A DNA stretch of 64,000 nt from Lumbricus rubellus (GCA_945859605.1 OX243817.1:23009637-23073636); one strand, 5' to 3'; positions 21,801 to 34,142 are shown, counted from the stretch's first letter. Translations and numbers: made by a program. The notes: a model not told the origin generated them from the letters alone.

Positions 21801-23032
21801 CGTGTCTCTGAGCTCCGAATAAGGTTAAAGCTAATTAATTATTTCACACTTTCTTTTTGACTAATTTATCTTATATAAATTTTTAAGAGTAATTTTGGCG
21901 CTTCATAAATACCCGGTGGGCCAGTCCATTGAGCACTAAGGTCGTAAAGGCCGGGACACCATAATTATACTGATGCCAGTAAAATTTACTGCAGTGGTTG
22001 CATAGGCGCAACCACCCTATGGGACCCACGGGACGCGTTCCCCAACTTTTGAGTGGTCCCCTAACTTTATTATTATGGTCCCCCAACTTTTAGGACGTGA
22101 TTCATTATGGTGCCCCCCCAACTTATATAGGACGTGATTGCACCTATGAGTGGTTGCACTTGCAGTATATGCCTACCTATGATCGACGCACTGAATAACA
22201 TTCATCCCAATAGAAACATTCTTTTTGAAATACACAAATATCTCACGGGTCTAAATTTTCACCAAGCAGCATGTCGCCCGAAGCCCTCGTTGTTGGTTGC
22301 TTAGCAACCGAGGAACATATGCCTATCGTCGTCTCATATTATTGGTTTTCGTTTGTAGCCTAATACCTATTTTATAAGCGTTTGCCACACGTGACACAGG
22401 ATCACAACAAAATCACGACAGACTGTGCCACTGCAGGTTCGAATCCACCTCAAGCCGTCTTAATTATCGTCAACGTAATCCGCCACCGCCACCACCACCA
22501 CCACCACCACCACAACCACCACCACCACCATCATCATCATCGTCATCATCGTCATCACCACCACCACCACCACCACAACCACCACCACCACCATCATCGT
22601 CATCATCGTCATCATCGTCATCACCACCACCACCATCACCACCACAACCACCACCACCACCACCACCACCACCACCACCATCATCGTCATCATCGTCATC
22701 ACCACCACCACCACCACCACCACAACCACCACCACCACCACCATCATCGTCATCACCACCACCACCACCACCACCACCATTATCATCGTCACCACCACCA
22801 CCACCACCATCATCATCATCGTTATCATCACCACCACCACCACCACTACCACCACCACCACCAAACAAAATCAACGACATTTTTATGCAACATTTTCATT
22901 CATCATTAAGCTAACTCAATGTTTGTCGTTAAACTGTTTGTTGATCGATGATCAGGTTACAGAAGCATCCATGAACTGCATCCATCGATTATTCGAACTC
23001 GTCGTCGAGTCGCTCCTAAGTCGAAGCTCTGA
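17759..23032 (+). CDS. HAO1: 2-hydroxyacid oxidase (glycolate oxidase type), complete, 8 exons
   Basis: FMN-dependent peroxisomal enzyme that oxidises glycolate and other 2-hydroxyacids to 2-oxoacids, giving hydrogen peroxide. Exons: 17759-17901, 18460-18611, 19254-19509, 19976-20151, 20648-20739, 21019-21177, 21633-21702, 22956-23032. Phases join to a 374-residue protein; human HAO1 is about 370. Visible family motifs: [11 protein letters not shown] near the N-terminus, ATAMQRMAH equivalent (PTAMQRMAH), QLYIYRDR (FMN-contact Tyr), [17 protein letters not shown] (FMN Lys), [10 protein letters not shown] (catalytic His plus Arg), [12 protein letters not shown] and [12 protein letters not shown]. 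The C-terminus is PKSKL, a canonical PTS1 peroxisomal signal. The start ATG follows GCAAA and fits the family length. HAO2 is possible, but length and motifs favour HAO1. Introns contain TGTC and CAC/CAT microsatellites and a MITE. Confidence 0.95.
18064..18200. mobile_element. Truncated hAT element (left end only)
   Basis: Starts CAGCGGTTCTCAACCTGTGG and continues with GTCGCGACCCCC, a typical hAT/Charlie-like left end. No matching right end or target duplication was found nearby. It lies in HAO1 intron 1. Confidence 0.55.
18684..18845. repeat. TGTC microsatellite
   Basis: TGTC/TGTG-rich run, pure TGTC in its second half, in HAO1 intron 2. Apparent proteins rich in Cys/Val/Ser or Thr/Asp/Arg over it are artefacts. 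Confidence 0.96.
19532..19860. mobile_element. Decayed DNA transposon candidate
   Basis: Left GGGCGGAAACCTGGG and right CCTAGGTCTTCGCCC form an imperfect inverted pair, and the interior has G/C runs like the hAT MITEs here. Target duplication not resolved. HAO1 intron 3. Confidence 0.35.
20295..20440. mobile_element. hAT fragment sharing a module with the 1.94-kb hAT elements
   Basis: Begins CAGGGGTCATCAAC. The stretch AAAGAACGGAAACCAAACTC at about 20400 also occurs in both 1.94-kb hAT elements (about 45059 and 53221). No right end was seen. HAO1 intron 4. Confidence 0.4.
21330..21412 (-). repeat. L2/CR1-like LINE 3'-tail remnant
   Basis: TTATATAGCGGCC, a short ATTC run and ACTCAGGAGCGCTCCCGAC, the same modules as at 7215 and 28078. 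HAO1 intron 6. Confidence 0.45.
22001..22148. mobile_element. hAT-like MITE, CATAGGCG family (148 bp)
   Basis: Starts CATAGGCGCAACCACC, ends GATTGCACCTATG, with perfect 8-bp target duplication AGTGGTTG (21993-22000, 22149-22156). Interior is shared with 51853-51966. HAO1 intron 7. Confidence 0.92.
22295..22309. promoter_or_regulatory. Palindromic RFX X-box-like site
   Basis: GGTTGCTTAGCAACC is a perfect inverted repeat close to the RFX consensus. It lies in HAO1 intron 7 without an obvious target, so it may be chance or a distal element. Confidence 0.3.
22481..22862. repeat. Compound CAC/CAT/CGT trinucleotide microsatellite (about 380 bp)
   Basis: CAC runs alternate with short CAT and CGT blocks in a loosely periodic order, in HAO1 intron 7 about 90 bases before the last exon. 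Long open frames here (poly-His, poly-Val, Gly/Asp) are artefacts. Confidence 0.97.
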
Positions 23033-23900
<868 letters not shown>

Positions 23901-23903
23901 TAA

Positions 23904-24090
23904 TTGAATATGTTGTATTAATTGAACATGTTGTATTAATTGAACACGTTGTCTTAATTGAACATGTTGTCTTAATTGAACATGTTGTCTTAATTGAACA
24001 CGTTGTCTTAATTGAACATGTTGTCTTAATTGAACAATGAACATGTTGTCTTAATTGAACATGTTGTCTTAATTGAACATGTTGTCTTAA
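23904..24090. repeat. 18-bp minisatellite
   Basis: About ten units with core TTAATTGAACATGTTGT, varying at CATG/CACG and TATT/TCTT, downstream of the TAA tracts. Confidence 0.92.
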
Positions 24091-24095
24091 AATCG

Positions 24096-26003
24096 TTGCA
24101 CAATAGGATAACAGTTGCATAATTATCGACTTTGTTACTTTGTTAAAGCTAGTCCTGCTGACACTAGAAATAGCAGAATGAACTGAGTTGAGTTCTAAAG
24201 GTGGAAAGAATAATATTGAACATCTTAAATTTACGTAAAACGATGTCAGGCCTGACGATGACTAAATTAGCAAATAGGCCTAATTACTTAGAACGATATT
24301 GTATGTAGGCTATATTTAGTTGTAGTAATTACGATTTCTTACACCCTTACTTCGTGCTTCTAAAGAAATTGAACATGCCCTTGAAAAAAATGTTTACAAG
24401 AACTGTAGCCTTTCAACAATCAACTATTATAACCTAAAAGAAGTTGTTTGAGTTTTATTTAGCTTCAGGCTGTTGGGATTTAATTTCTTATGCAAGACTT
24501 CGTGATGTCTTTTCTTGTGAGAGATTTTCCTGGTCTTAAGTCTTGACAATCCATGGGATCTACTCTCCAGCGAATAAACTTGGCCATAATGGCATAAAGG
24601 ATCCTCTTTACATAATGAGTAGTTATACGAGTACCGGTTCTACATCACATTGTACCATGCAGCCTGTAGTGAGCCATGGATAGACGAAACCGTGCATGCT
24701 CTAGGAATGCCTCACTCGGTTTCGCGTCACTGATTCTTCATGGTCGGTGCAGAGCATGGATCACAGACTCTAAATCTGCGTCGATCAGGCTAGGACTTTG
24801 GGGAGAGAATGCGCCTCTTACCCATTAGAAACTTTATTTCATGTTTATTTCACATTTCAATGGTTGCATTTCAAGCCGATCATTAGATCTGTCGATGACC
24901 ACAACGGCGACTGTAATGGCTCGTTGTGAAATTCTGTATTTGTGGAAAAGATGCTAGATGTAAGCTTAGTATAAAATTTGAATAGCTCTCTTTGTATTTA
25001 CTTTTATTATTCTCATTTTGGTTGAATGACTAGGCCTACACTAATCGCTGTTTTCGTAATAATGATTATTGTTTTTAAAAAGTTCAACATCTGCAAAGGA
25101 AACTAGACTTGTAAACGAATAACAACTGGTCTACAACGAAAAAAATTGACGAATGTTCTACCACAATTATAGTCTAGTCACTATACTTGTAGATAAATTG
25201 TGCGAGATATACCACGCAGATAATCCAGCAAAGGACGCTCTGCATATTTGGCAATGCATGGCTTTGAGTCGGGTGGTTGTGTCACAGTAGATTCGTTGAC
25301 AACGTAGGGGTTGTTGACCAGCGATATAATTATTGCTCAATAGAAGCACTGACAAGTGTGGTTTTGATTGTCGCCATAGGCTAATGAACGCGCGGGGTAA
25401 TGATTGCCGCGCGGTTTGTACGCGCAGATAATGAGGCGTAGTAGTGAAGGCGGCTCAGCATTTCGGCATGAACATTGAACAAGGGAGACCGCAGCGAGCA
25501 ATGACCATGAGCTACCGCAATTAATATCAGCAGTTTCGGCACACCTGATGTGAGGTGCAAACTGCAAATGTGCGTTCAGACTTCAGAGTCCAGGCTTAAA
25601 GAATGGGAATTCAATCAAGAGAGCGCTTCTGGCCAGCCGCCAGCTAGACCAGCAGTCGTTCAGTGCCCAACCAAATGAATTTGTTTCTTTGGTGCTGAGG
25701 TGGAGTCGGTTTGAGGACATACAATCTGCAATCGAGGGCTCTATTGCCCGTTGCATGGTGCGGGCTGCTTCAAGCGCTGCAGGTAGAGGGCAGTGCATTG
25801 AGTGCAGATATATGTATGTCCATGACAAGTATCAGTTTTTATAACCTCGCGGTTTTGTGCGCGTGGTTTTGACCGGCTACGCGATACCTTTAGAGATGAG
25901 TAACGTACCGGTATGTGACGCTACGCATTTCAGTGCATGTAGTAAACACCAAGGTCTTTAGAATCTGGAAAATAATCCTGTGGAATCCAGACTGAAGCAC
26001 ATC
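24096..26003. other. Intergenic region, HAO1 to the fibrinogen-related gene
   Basis: No recognised gene. 24640-24790 contains short inverted segments (CGAAACCG against CGGTTTCG). 25400-25830 is less AT-rich and has 60-80-codon open frames on the minus strand without recognisable similarity; exons of an unknown transcript cannot be excluded. Confidence 0.5.
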
Positions 26004-27442
26004 CTAAACGGCTCTTATCATCATTCGACAGGCGTTCAGCTGAGCCGAGGTGGTCTGTCCAGGGTTATATTCTGTGTTCCACATGAACTGGGTCGTGTTG
26101 TACACGCAATTAAGACACGCACGAAAGTCACACTGGTTGAACCAAAACCCGCTGGAATACGTAACGGCACAATTAGCCGTGGGATCATTATCGTTGTCTT
26201 TGTCGCGGGTGGTAAATTTCATTCCATTTTGAGATCTGCCTTGAGATGTAGTCATGCTGAGGGCGTCCCCTGCATCTCCCACGTACCCAGCCACGTTCAA
26301 GGCATAATAACGGGACTCTGATGTTATGGAGAATGAATCGTATTCAGCTGAAAACCATTTGCCCTCTTCCATGGATTGCATTTCGATGCGTAGACGGTAA
26401 TGGGCGTTACTTGTTAGTTGGTACATTTTCTCAAGGCCAAGCCAGAAGTTTTTCGTGTTAATGCCGAATCCTTCCTTATAAGCTGACCATAGCTGATTGA
26501 AAGATTGACTGCCGTCTACCCTCTGCTGGATGACGATCCAGTTGTTGATGGACAGCAGTTGAAGAATTGTGTTGAGGGCTGGAATTTGTACTTTCACCGT
26601 TATGAATATCACCAGGAAGTTATCTGACAAAATAATGCAGCAAATTGAAAACATAGGTCTACGAAGTAATGTAAAGAAACAGACAAACTTCTGTGACATT
26701 ACAATTGACCCATCTTCTGTAAACTGTAATCAATCAATAATTATGTTCCCAATTACAGAGTCGATTAGTCTACTTGATGATTCCAATCTAGACAATTGGT
26801 TCAAATAGTCACCTTAATTATATATGCCTTTTAAATTTCGAATTTGCAATAACTCGCCGTTTTTGTAGGCTATACGCTAAAACTCAGTCTTCAAGTATCT
26901 TTATATTTAGGAGAGTAAGCCTAGTCTAATAGTGCTATGTAGTTAATTAATTGCACACAGTCTTTTCATTCACACTTTATTATATAAAGTGTCAATCACC
27001 TGATGACTTTTTCACGCAGGATGCAACAGTTCCATTTGCAACCAGGCAGGCATTGCAACCATCACCAGTTAGGTTTGTAGTACAACCGTCGTATAGACGA
27101 CCATCATAAGTGAACGGCAACGAGCAGTTCTCCGCAGGAATTCCTATAAATGTATTACAATTAAGTTAGGCTATGCATGGCCTAGTTAGCTACACCGGTA
27201 AGCGAGAGCGACATACGTCTGTGGGTTGCAACGGACTGCGGTTCAAGCCCCGCGCTGGGAGTTGACATTCAGAGATTTAGATATCTCGGGCTAGCACATG
27301 TGGGACGCGGTGGCGCAGGCTCCTGCGGAGCGACCTTGGGCAAGTTGCTTACCCATCATTGTCTCCCATCATTGTCTGTGGTGAAACCACCTCACTCATC
27401 TCATCCCCAGGGGCGTAAAGCCAATGAACCTGCTTTCGGGCA

Positions 27443-27479
<37 letters not shown>

Positions 27480-30400
27480 GAATATTCAGCAGTAGCAGTG
27501 GCGGCGCCAGGATTTCAGGTTTGAAGGGGCTGAAGCCCTAAGCCGGGAAAAAATTTTTTACGAAGCGCCGAAGGCGCCAAGTTGCGAGTGCCGAAGGCAC
27601 GAAGCCCATACCGACTAGGGGGTCTGGGGGAGCGTCGTAAGCTTCCCCAGCGGGGTCTGGGGTGGAGCCCCAGCCGCCAACGCATTTTTGGCTCTGTTGA
27701 CCTCAACTGGAACCATTTTTATGCTCTTTTTGCCAGCTATATATGAACGATAAAATCATGAGAACTTCAATAAGAAGTCGTTTTGCAGAGTCGCAGACTA
27801 CCAGCTGCAGTATAAGAATGTCAAAATACTATTGTAAAAGAAATGGGCTTAGAAATTAAAAATGGGCTTAATCTTTAGGCTATTATAATCACAAAAGTTA
27901 AAAGTTTAAGCCTATAGCCTAACAAGTTTATAAGTATACTGTCATGTGGGTAGGCCTACTGTATACATAGGAAAACCCTAGGAGCATGTCATATGTAGTG
28001 GGTTTTTCCTCATTTTAAAAACTTATTCTGTGAAGGCTTAACCTATACTTTTGTGTAATTTGCAACCATTGCTTAGTCATTCATTCATTCGTTTCAAGAA
28101 TTTATATAGCGCCCCTTCAAGAAATCCACTCAGAAGAGCTCCCAGTCCAACCACGGTGAAACAAAAAAGTTTTAAGGGGCTTGTAGAACACTGACAAGTC
28201 AGCCCTAGGTAGCAAGCGCATCTGCATCTGCCGGGAGACTATTCCAGACAGAAGGACCTACAGCTGACAAAGCACGACGCTGACAAGTTGATGTTCAACA
28301 CGTGGGACCAAAAGCTAACCGCTAGAGGCAGAGTGAAGGGCTTTGCGAGCCAGGACAGCAGACTCATCCATGATCCCTCTGCTAGTGTTGAGCCACTAGC
28401 AGAGAGATGAGTTTTGAGGGAGGAGATATGCTCCTCCCCATTATCGAAATGGCTTGTTTTATTTCCATGCTGCAATGGTAGCATTTTTGACTGTCATTAT
28501 AGCGAAAATACTCATCAGTTCAGTGCTGATACGACTTCAAAAGTGTCTCCTCCAATTGCTTAAATATGTCAAATTTCCTAACAGTACTGTAATAGTAATT
28601 TTTTGAACTGTCATCGCAACAGAATCTCTCATAATTTTCATTGTTGAAAGACATGGTTTAGGAGTTCAATAAATACCCGCTCCCCATTTTATCTAAATAC
28701 CTCATAATCTTAGTGCTGATAGTCGTGGTTTGTGACTTCAGAAAGTGCCCCTCCTGTTTTTTAAATTTTTTAATCTCCACACTGTAAAGGTAACATTTTA
28801 AGCTGCTATCTCAATAATTTCTCATAATTTCATTGCTGAAAGACCTGGTTTAGAGTTCAATAAAATATGTCTGTCTCCACCACGCTTAATTTTTTTAATT
28901 TAGGCCTACTCACTGCAAGGGTAGGCCCTAGCATTTTAAGATGTCGTCTTAACAAAATTGCCCATCATTGATAAACAATGGATAACACTGTACATGTAGC
29001 AATTTATAATGATATATCTGAAATATTTATGAAATATTTGGGTTGGCCTACACTTAAGCATCTCCGAAGCTCCGTCCCCCAACCACAAACAGGCCCGGCA
29101 TTAGGGCAAGGCGAACGAGTCTGCAGCCGCCGTGGGTCCTGGGCTTTCAGGTCCTCGCGCTACTCACCTTAATTTTTACTGTGATGATATTGGCAGCTTT
29201 AATTAATTAATAGCCTACTGAGGTCATTTTGCCAAATGAAAGTGATTGGGTGTGTTGGGAAAGACTCCGAAAGAGTGAGTCTGCAAATAAAGCGAGTCAC
29301 AACTACTAGTGTACATGCAGGCTAGGTCTGGACTGAAAGTGAGGGTTTGCGACCCGACATTGATTTTCGTAACCTGCTCGTGTCGGGTATCAGTCGGGAA
29401 GCAAGTTTAACAATTTTTGGGAAAACAACTAAAAAAACCAGGTCGTCAGATAGGCTACAATAAATAGGTAAAAATAGTATAATTTTGAAATTTTATGAGC
29501 AAATGAATAAAAAAAAGGTCGTCATTTACCAAAAATGGGTGAAATTTGCACAATTTTGGGCGAATGACCAAAAAAGATCGTCAGAAAATTTTCGGCTCAA
29601 AGGCTTCGGTTCGTCCGCCACAGTCAGACCCGGCAACTTTCCCAAACCACTTTCAGCCCTGGGCTATGCCTGCCGGTAGAATTCGAGTTTTCTAGAATAT
29701 TAAAGCCTATGGTATAAGCTTACAGTGCCTTATTGGCCGGAAATCAACTTCGCAAATGCTATGCTTGAGAACCCTTTTCAGAGAATCGCTTGCTGCATTA
29801 GGCCCCTCACACCCTAGGGCCGGGCTTGACTACAAACTTGTGGAACGTCCCCATGGCATTTCCCACAAGTCTCCCCATGAGTGCTGCTGCTAATTGAAAC
29901 CCCATTTCGTATACATGTATATGTGATTGTATAGGACTAGCTGGGGGCTGGAATTTCGAACTGGCGGGAGAAAGGGGGCTGAGGTCCGGACCGGTCTGGA
30001 GGATGAAAAGGGCTGAAAGTCAGAACTGGCGAGACGGAGGGGCTGAGGTCAGGACTGGTTTGGAGGATGGAAGGGACTGAAAGTCCGAACTGGCGAAATG
30101 AAGGGGCTGAGGTCCGGACCGGTCTGCAGGATGGAAGGGGCTGGAATTCCGAAATGGCGGGATGAAGGAGGCTGAGGTCCGGACCGGTCTGTATAGGAGT
30201 AAAGGGGCTGGAATTTCGAACTGACGGGAGAAAGGGGGCTGAGGTCAGGACCGGTTTGGAGGATGGAAGGGGCTGAAAGTCCGAACTGGCGAGACGGAGG
30301 AGCTGAGGTCAGGACCGGTCTGGAGGAGGGGAGGGGCTGAAAGTCCGAACTGGCGAAATGAAGGGGCTGAGGTCCGGACCGTTCTGCAGGATGGAAGGGC

Positions 30401-31171
30401 TGGAATTCCGAACTGGCGGGATGAAGGAGGCTGAGGTCCGGACCGGTCTGTAGGATGGAAGGGGATGGAATTTCGAACTGGCGAGAGAAAGGGGGCCGAG
30501 GTTCAGACCGGTCTGGAGAATTGAAGGGGCTGAAAGTCAGAATTGGCGAGATGAAGGGGCTGAGGTCCGGACCGGTCTGGAGGATGGAAGGGCTGAAAGT
30601 CAGAACTGGCGAGACGGAGGGGCTGAGGTCCGGACCGGTCTGGAGAATGGAAGGGGCTGAAAGTCCGAACTGGCGAGATGGAGGGGCTGAGGTCCGGATT
30701 GTTCTGAATCCGGGCTGGAGGGGAAGGGCTGGATCCACCAGGACAATTTTGAATTTCGCCGCAATAACATAGTTGATTTCGATGCCGTTGGTTGTTGTCT
30801 AGTTTTCTTATTGCGAAGAAAGCGTTATAGACATTTTCTGCTTTTTCGTTTGGAGGGGCTGAGCCACGTTTAGGGGGGGCTTAGCCCCTAGCCCCCCCCT
30901 TGCGCCGCCACTGAGCAGTAGGCCTAATGGCTTACAATCAATAATTAGACCTATTTGCAGATTATTGAAAATTAAAAAGCGACCTTACCTGTAGAAGGTT
31001 GATCTGACTGAGCCTGAAAAAGGAAAATTCCAATAGAATGATGTATATGAAGGAAAAGAATTTTCAAAGAAACCAAGAAAGATGATGAACTGGTTGATGC
31101 ATTGACGGAGAAAAGGTACGATCTTTAAAGAAATCAAGGGGAAGCACAGAACAGACAAGAACAGTGTTACC

Positions 31172-31202
<31 letters not shown>

Positions 31203-32022
31203 AGGAGGAGGAGGAGGAGGAGGAGGAGGAGGAGGAGGAGGAGAAGAAGAAGAAGAGGAGGAGGAGGAGGAGGAGGAGGAGGAGGAGGAGGAGGAGGAGG
31301 AGGAGGAGGAGGAGGAAGAACAACAGCAACAACAAGAACAAGAACAAGAACTAGATCTAGAAGAACTGGAAGAACAAGAAGAACAAGAAGAACAAGAAGA
31401 ACTAGAAGAAGAACAAGAAGAACAAGAACAAGAACAATAACAAGAACAAGAACAAGAACAAGAACTAGAACAACAAGAACAACAAGAAGAACAAGAAGAA
31501 CAAGAACAAGAAGAACAAGAAGAACAAGAAGAACAAGAAGAACAAGAAGAACAAGAACAAGAACAAGTATATATTCATGTTAGCTGATTTTACAAAAGCA
31601 AGTCATTTTATTATTCATTCCTTCACTCGATCGTTCATTCACTCATATAGACCTGTTGCTCATTCACTAGTTATGATATTCTGAAAAATAGTTTAACATG
31701 ATATAATTGTAAGGCCTACCTGATAATGGATGCACGAAGAAGAAGGACCATAGCAATTTGGTCGATTGAAGAAGAGATCGCATGTTTTGTTAACATTGTT
31801 GTAGTTGAAGTTCTCACAGTACGAGGATCGTTGACATTCGAGAGCACAGTCCAGAACGGAGTTCAAGGACAGAGAAGCGGAAGGTTTATCAAGAGCGCAT
31901 AGCTCTGATCCAGGCGGAACTTCTGCCACTTGGAACTCACGGACTTCTATTACTACGGCGTAAGAAACGCTGTGCATTCCAACAGTAACATAGTATGCCA
32001 TGCAAAACGTGAAGAACATCAT
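26004..32022 (-). CDS. Secreted fibrinogen-related protein (PAN-like, FN2-like and fibrinogen C-terminal modules), 4 exons
   Basis: Read 5'-3' on the minus strand the exons are 32022-31720, 31013-30989, 27143-27000 and 26578-26004. All junctions are GT-AG and phases join, giving 348 residues. Residues 1-30 form a hydrophobic signal peptide (MMFFTFCMAYYVTVG). Residues 40-100 hold a PAN/apple-like Cys pattern including CENFNYNNVNKTC. Exon 3 encodes an FN2-like module (CSLPFTYDGRLYDGCTT). Exon 4 is a fibrinogen-like domain: NNWIVIQQRVDGS, FWLGLEKM, YDSFSITSES, then MKFTTRDKDNDN (the calcium-binding DxD/DN region) and NCAVTYSSGFWFNQC. The usual first part of that domain (Cys, GVY, CDM) is absent and the FN2-like module stands in its place. 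A role in lectin-like recognition or adhesion is inferred. Exon 2 is only 25 bases. Intron 2 carries the hAT at 27496-30913. Confidence 0.85.
27185..27480 (+). mobile_element. tRNA-derived SINE candidate with L2/MIR-like 3' module
   Basis: GCGGTTCAAGCCCCGC (about 27239) resembles a pol III B box, with a possible A box about 45 bases upstream. Further on, GACCTTGGGCAAGTTGCTTA (27331-27350) matches the L2-derived 3' module known from MIR-type SINEs. It ends in a CGT microsatellite (27446-27480). Boundaries are approximate. Fibrinogen-related gene intron 2. Confidence 0.5.
29090..29828. mobile_element. Older, diverged copy of the 1.94-kb hAT family (739 bp)
   Basis: Starts CAGGCCCGGCATTAGGG and ends CTAGGGCCGGGCTTG, like the copies at 44190 and 52354 but diverged and internally deleted. 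Target duplication ACCACAAA against ACTACAAA (7 of 8). A further candidate element with ends CTGGACTGAAAGTG and CCACTTTCAGCCCTG lies inside it (29328-29661), with only 6 of 8 duplication bases matching. Confidence 0.8.
29936..30716. repeat. About 64-bp GA-rich minisatellite, about 12 copies
   Basis: Units alternate GGCTGAGGTCCGGACCGG and GGGGCTGAAAGTC segments, separated by GGAGGATGG-like spacers. Open frames of 229 and 105 codons across it are repeat artefacts. Confidence 0.93.
31171..31568. repeat. GAA/GAG/CAA polypurine microsatellite (about 400 bp)
   Basis: AAG, then GAG, then AAG and GAG blocks, followed by GAACAAGAA-type units. It lies in intron 1 of the fibrinogen-related gene. Apparent Arg/Gly/Thr-rich proteins over it are artefacts. 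Confidence 0.97.
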
Positions 32023-34133
32023 TTTCCCTATGAACCTAGTGAAACTTCGAAGCGTACCTAGGTCCTAATGTCATCTGTTTCACAGCGTTGGAGCTTCAGA
32101 TGGACGGGGACTCGTGGAACTAGTCTAATAATATGAAGTTTGGATCAGAAATATTGACACGTATAATAGGCCTAGGGCCTACACTGGTTGAGCGCATGCG
32201 TGCAAGTGTCAACCTTTGTTCAATTAAGTGATAGCTTTGCCGTGCATATTTCAGCAGCATTTATGTAGGCCTACCGGTGGCAGCCTAACTGTCATGCTTG
32301 TATGAAAAGACAACTCTTAGATAGCCTATATAGGCCTATGCCTAATGTTTTATGCCCATGCTAATGACTGTCAGGTTGAAAAGGTTTTGTTGACAACTCC
32401 CGTACTCGCAACAAAGCACTTTGACGCGTACATGGCTCTGCTATAAATTATGTCTGTGATTGTTAACGCAGGTGTCGCATGATAGTCTGTCCCCCCATAA
32501 ACTTATCTCTCCGGAGACTATTTCGAAACAGATTCTCCCCCGGCGGATCAGTTTCAGAATAATTTCGCCCTGGAGATAATTTCGAAATAAAGTCTCCGGA
32601 GGAGAGCATATTTCATGTGCCACTGCAAATTTCCTAAAGATTACCCCGTTCAACAGCCACGTAAAATTTAAAGAAGGTTAAACCGTTTAGTTTACGTTGC
32701 TAAATAATTAGTTAAAAAGAACGCCCGTTCCCAAATTATTAGCTGTCATATCAGAATTGTTTTCCGAATAACTGGTAGGCCTACAGAGATTCGCGCAGAC
32801 GACTCTTTTTGTGAGTGGGAGACTTTATATCGGGGTATATTTTATATTGTGACACCGGTGCCAGAGTCGTCGATAACAATGAGTTCAGCACACTCTTTTG
32901 TTTCCATTGTAAATGAATTCCTATATATTCTGAATTTGATAAGTCGGCCGTTATGGGCGCCATTTTGTTTTGCAAGTGCGAATTATGTTCGTAGCAACCA
33001 TTGTCACCGTTGCCATAGCTGGGTAGGCCTACATGTAGACCTATGTTTTACTAGATCTGGGGTTTATTGTCTTCGTCAAGGTGTCTGCATGGGTAGTTTT
33101 GGAAACATCTGGATATATTTGACCACTGGTATTTACAACATATGCACATTCACCCCCCCCCCCCCAATTCAAGGGGAGAAAAGCTAGATATAATGTCTTG
33201 GAGCCTTAGCCAAACAAGAACACTAAACAGAAGCGCATGTGTGTCTGCAGAGGAGATGAAAAACGTCTAATGTGAGGTGCACGCTTTAGCGATGGTGCTA
33301 CGGTGGAGGGGGGGGGGAGAAATGGACATAATGCGGGAAGTGTAGGGGCCTACGGGTTTGTGTCATGACTCATGAAGAATGTAGGCCTACAGATGGATAG
33401 ACATTCAAAGATGTGACTTTTGTCATTAGCCTGTGTTTTAAGTGAAAATTAAAATAATGACTTACAGCATAAGGTTGAAGTTTTTGCTTCTCATATTTTG
33501 ATTTGCTTTGTCACTATATATAAGGATCTTTTAGTCTTGATTCGATTTGTTTAGCTCTCGTGCAGTTTGCCGTTTTAGTCTAAAAAATGCATGATTGCAA
33601 TGCCACTTTCAAAGAAGTAAATTTCCATTTCTCCAGGATGCCCATCCTATGGCCGGGACATCTACTTTTTTAATTTTGCAGATGTGATCTTATTGAATTA
33701 ACTTCTATAGTTCCTGCCATCGCCATTGATGATCACACTTTGCATTAGGGTAAAACATAATTCTTATTTTGGGATCCACACAGAAGAAAAGAGCAATTCT
33801 CAGCATATGGGCATCTTGGAGCACTCTCCCCTATAGTGAAAGTCAATATGTAAAATGCTCTGCGCTACATTCCCCCCCCCCCCCCCACACACAAGATTTC
33901 CATTTTGTTTTGTACCATGCAATTATCAATGACGTCAGGCCAGACAACGGCTTCTAAAGCAGGATTGACATAAACACCATCATTCAGTCATAGGTAGATT
34001 CCATAAGTGCATGTTATTATCGCTTTGAACTGACGCGAGTCAATCTATTGATTTGAATCTCTGCATGGCCGGGTGCACCGTGGACGCAGGCGACTGCAAG
34101 CGTTGATCGTTATGCATGGCTGAAGCATAAATA
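32023..34133. other. 5' flank of the fibrinogen-related gene and intergenic DNA
   Basis: No gene recognised. Contains C runs (33153-33166, 33871-33886), a G run (33309-33317) and scattered TAGGCCTA words. The promoter of the fibrinogen-related gene should lie in the first few hundred bases; no core element stands out. Confidence 0.5.
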
Positions 34134-34142
34134 TTTCTCCAT

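Larger units (their letters stand above)
27496..30913. mobile_element. Large hAT element (3.4 kb), non-coding, with nested insertions
   Basis: Left end CAGTGGCGGCGCCAGG and right end GCGCCGCCACTG are inverted. Target duplication AGCAGTAG is perfect (27488-27495, 30914-30921). No transposase frame. The interior holds an L2-like tail (about 28078-28165), diverged copies of the segment that forms the 86-bp array at 34.3 kb (28440-28900), a nested hAT (29090-29828) and a GA-rich minisatellite (29936-30716). A related right end occurs at about 57855-57872. Confidence 0.9.

Noticed and set aside
22382..22909. 175-codon His-rich frame and Val- or Gly/Asp-rich frames on the other strand
   Set aside because: They are translations of the compound CAC/CAT/CGT microsatellite inside HAO1 intron 7.
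24640..24790. Possible structured RNA (CGAAACCG/CGGTTTCG pairing)
   Set aside because: The pairing is short, and no tRNA, snRNA or other known RNA pattern could be recognised.
29328..29661. Separate hAT element with CTGGACTGAAAGTG ends
   Set aside because: Ends pair, but the flanking 8-mers agree at only 6 of 8 positions, so it is mentioned only as a candidate within another entry.
30049..30738. 229-codon Pro/Ser-rich frame
   Set aside because: Translation of the GA-rich minisatellite in the 27496 hAT; repeat period visible in the protein.
31164..31583. 139-codon Lys/Arg/Gly/Thr-rich frame
   Set aside because: Translation of the GAA/GAG polypurine microsatellite.
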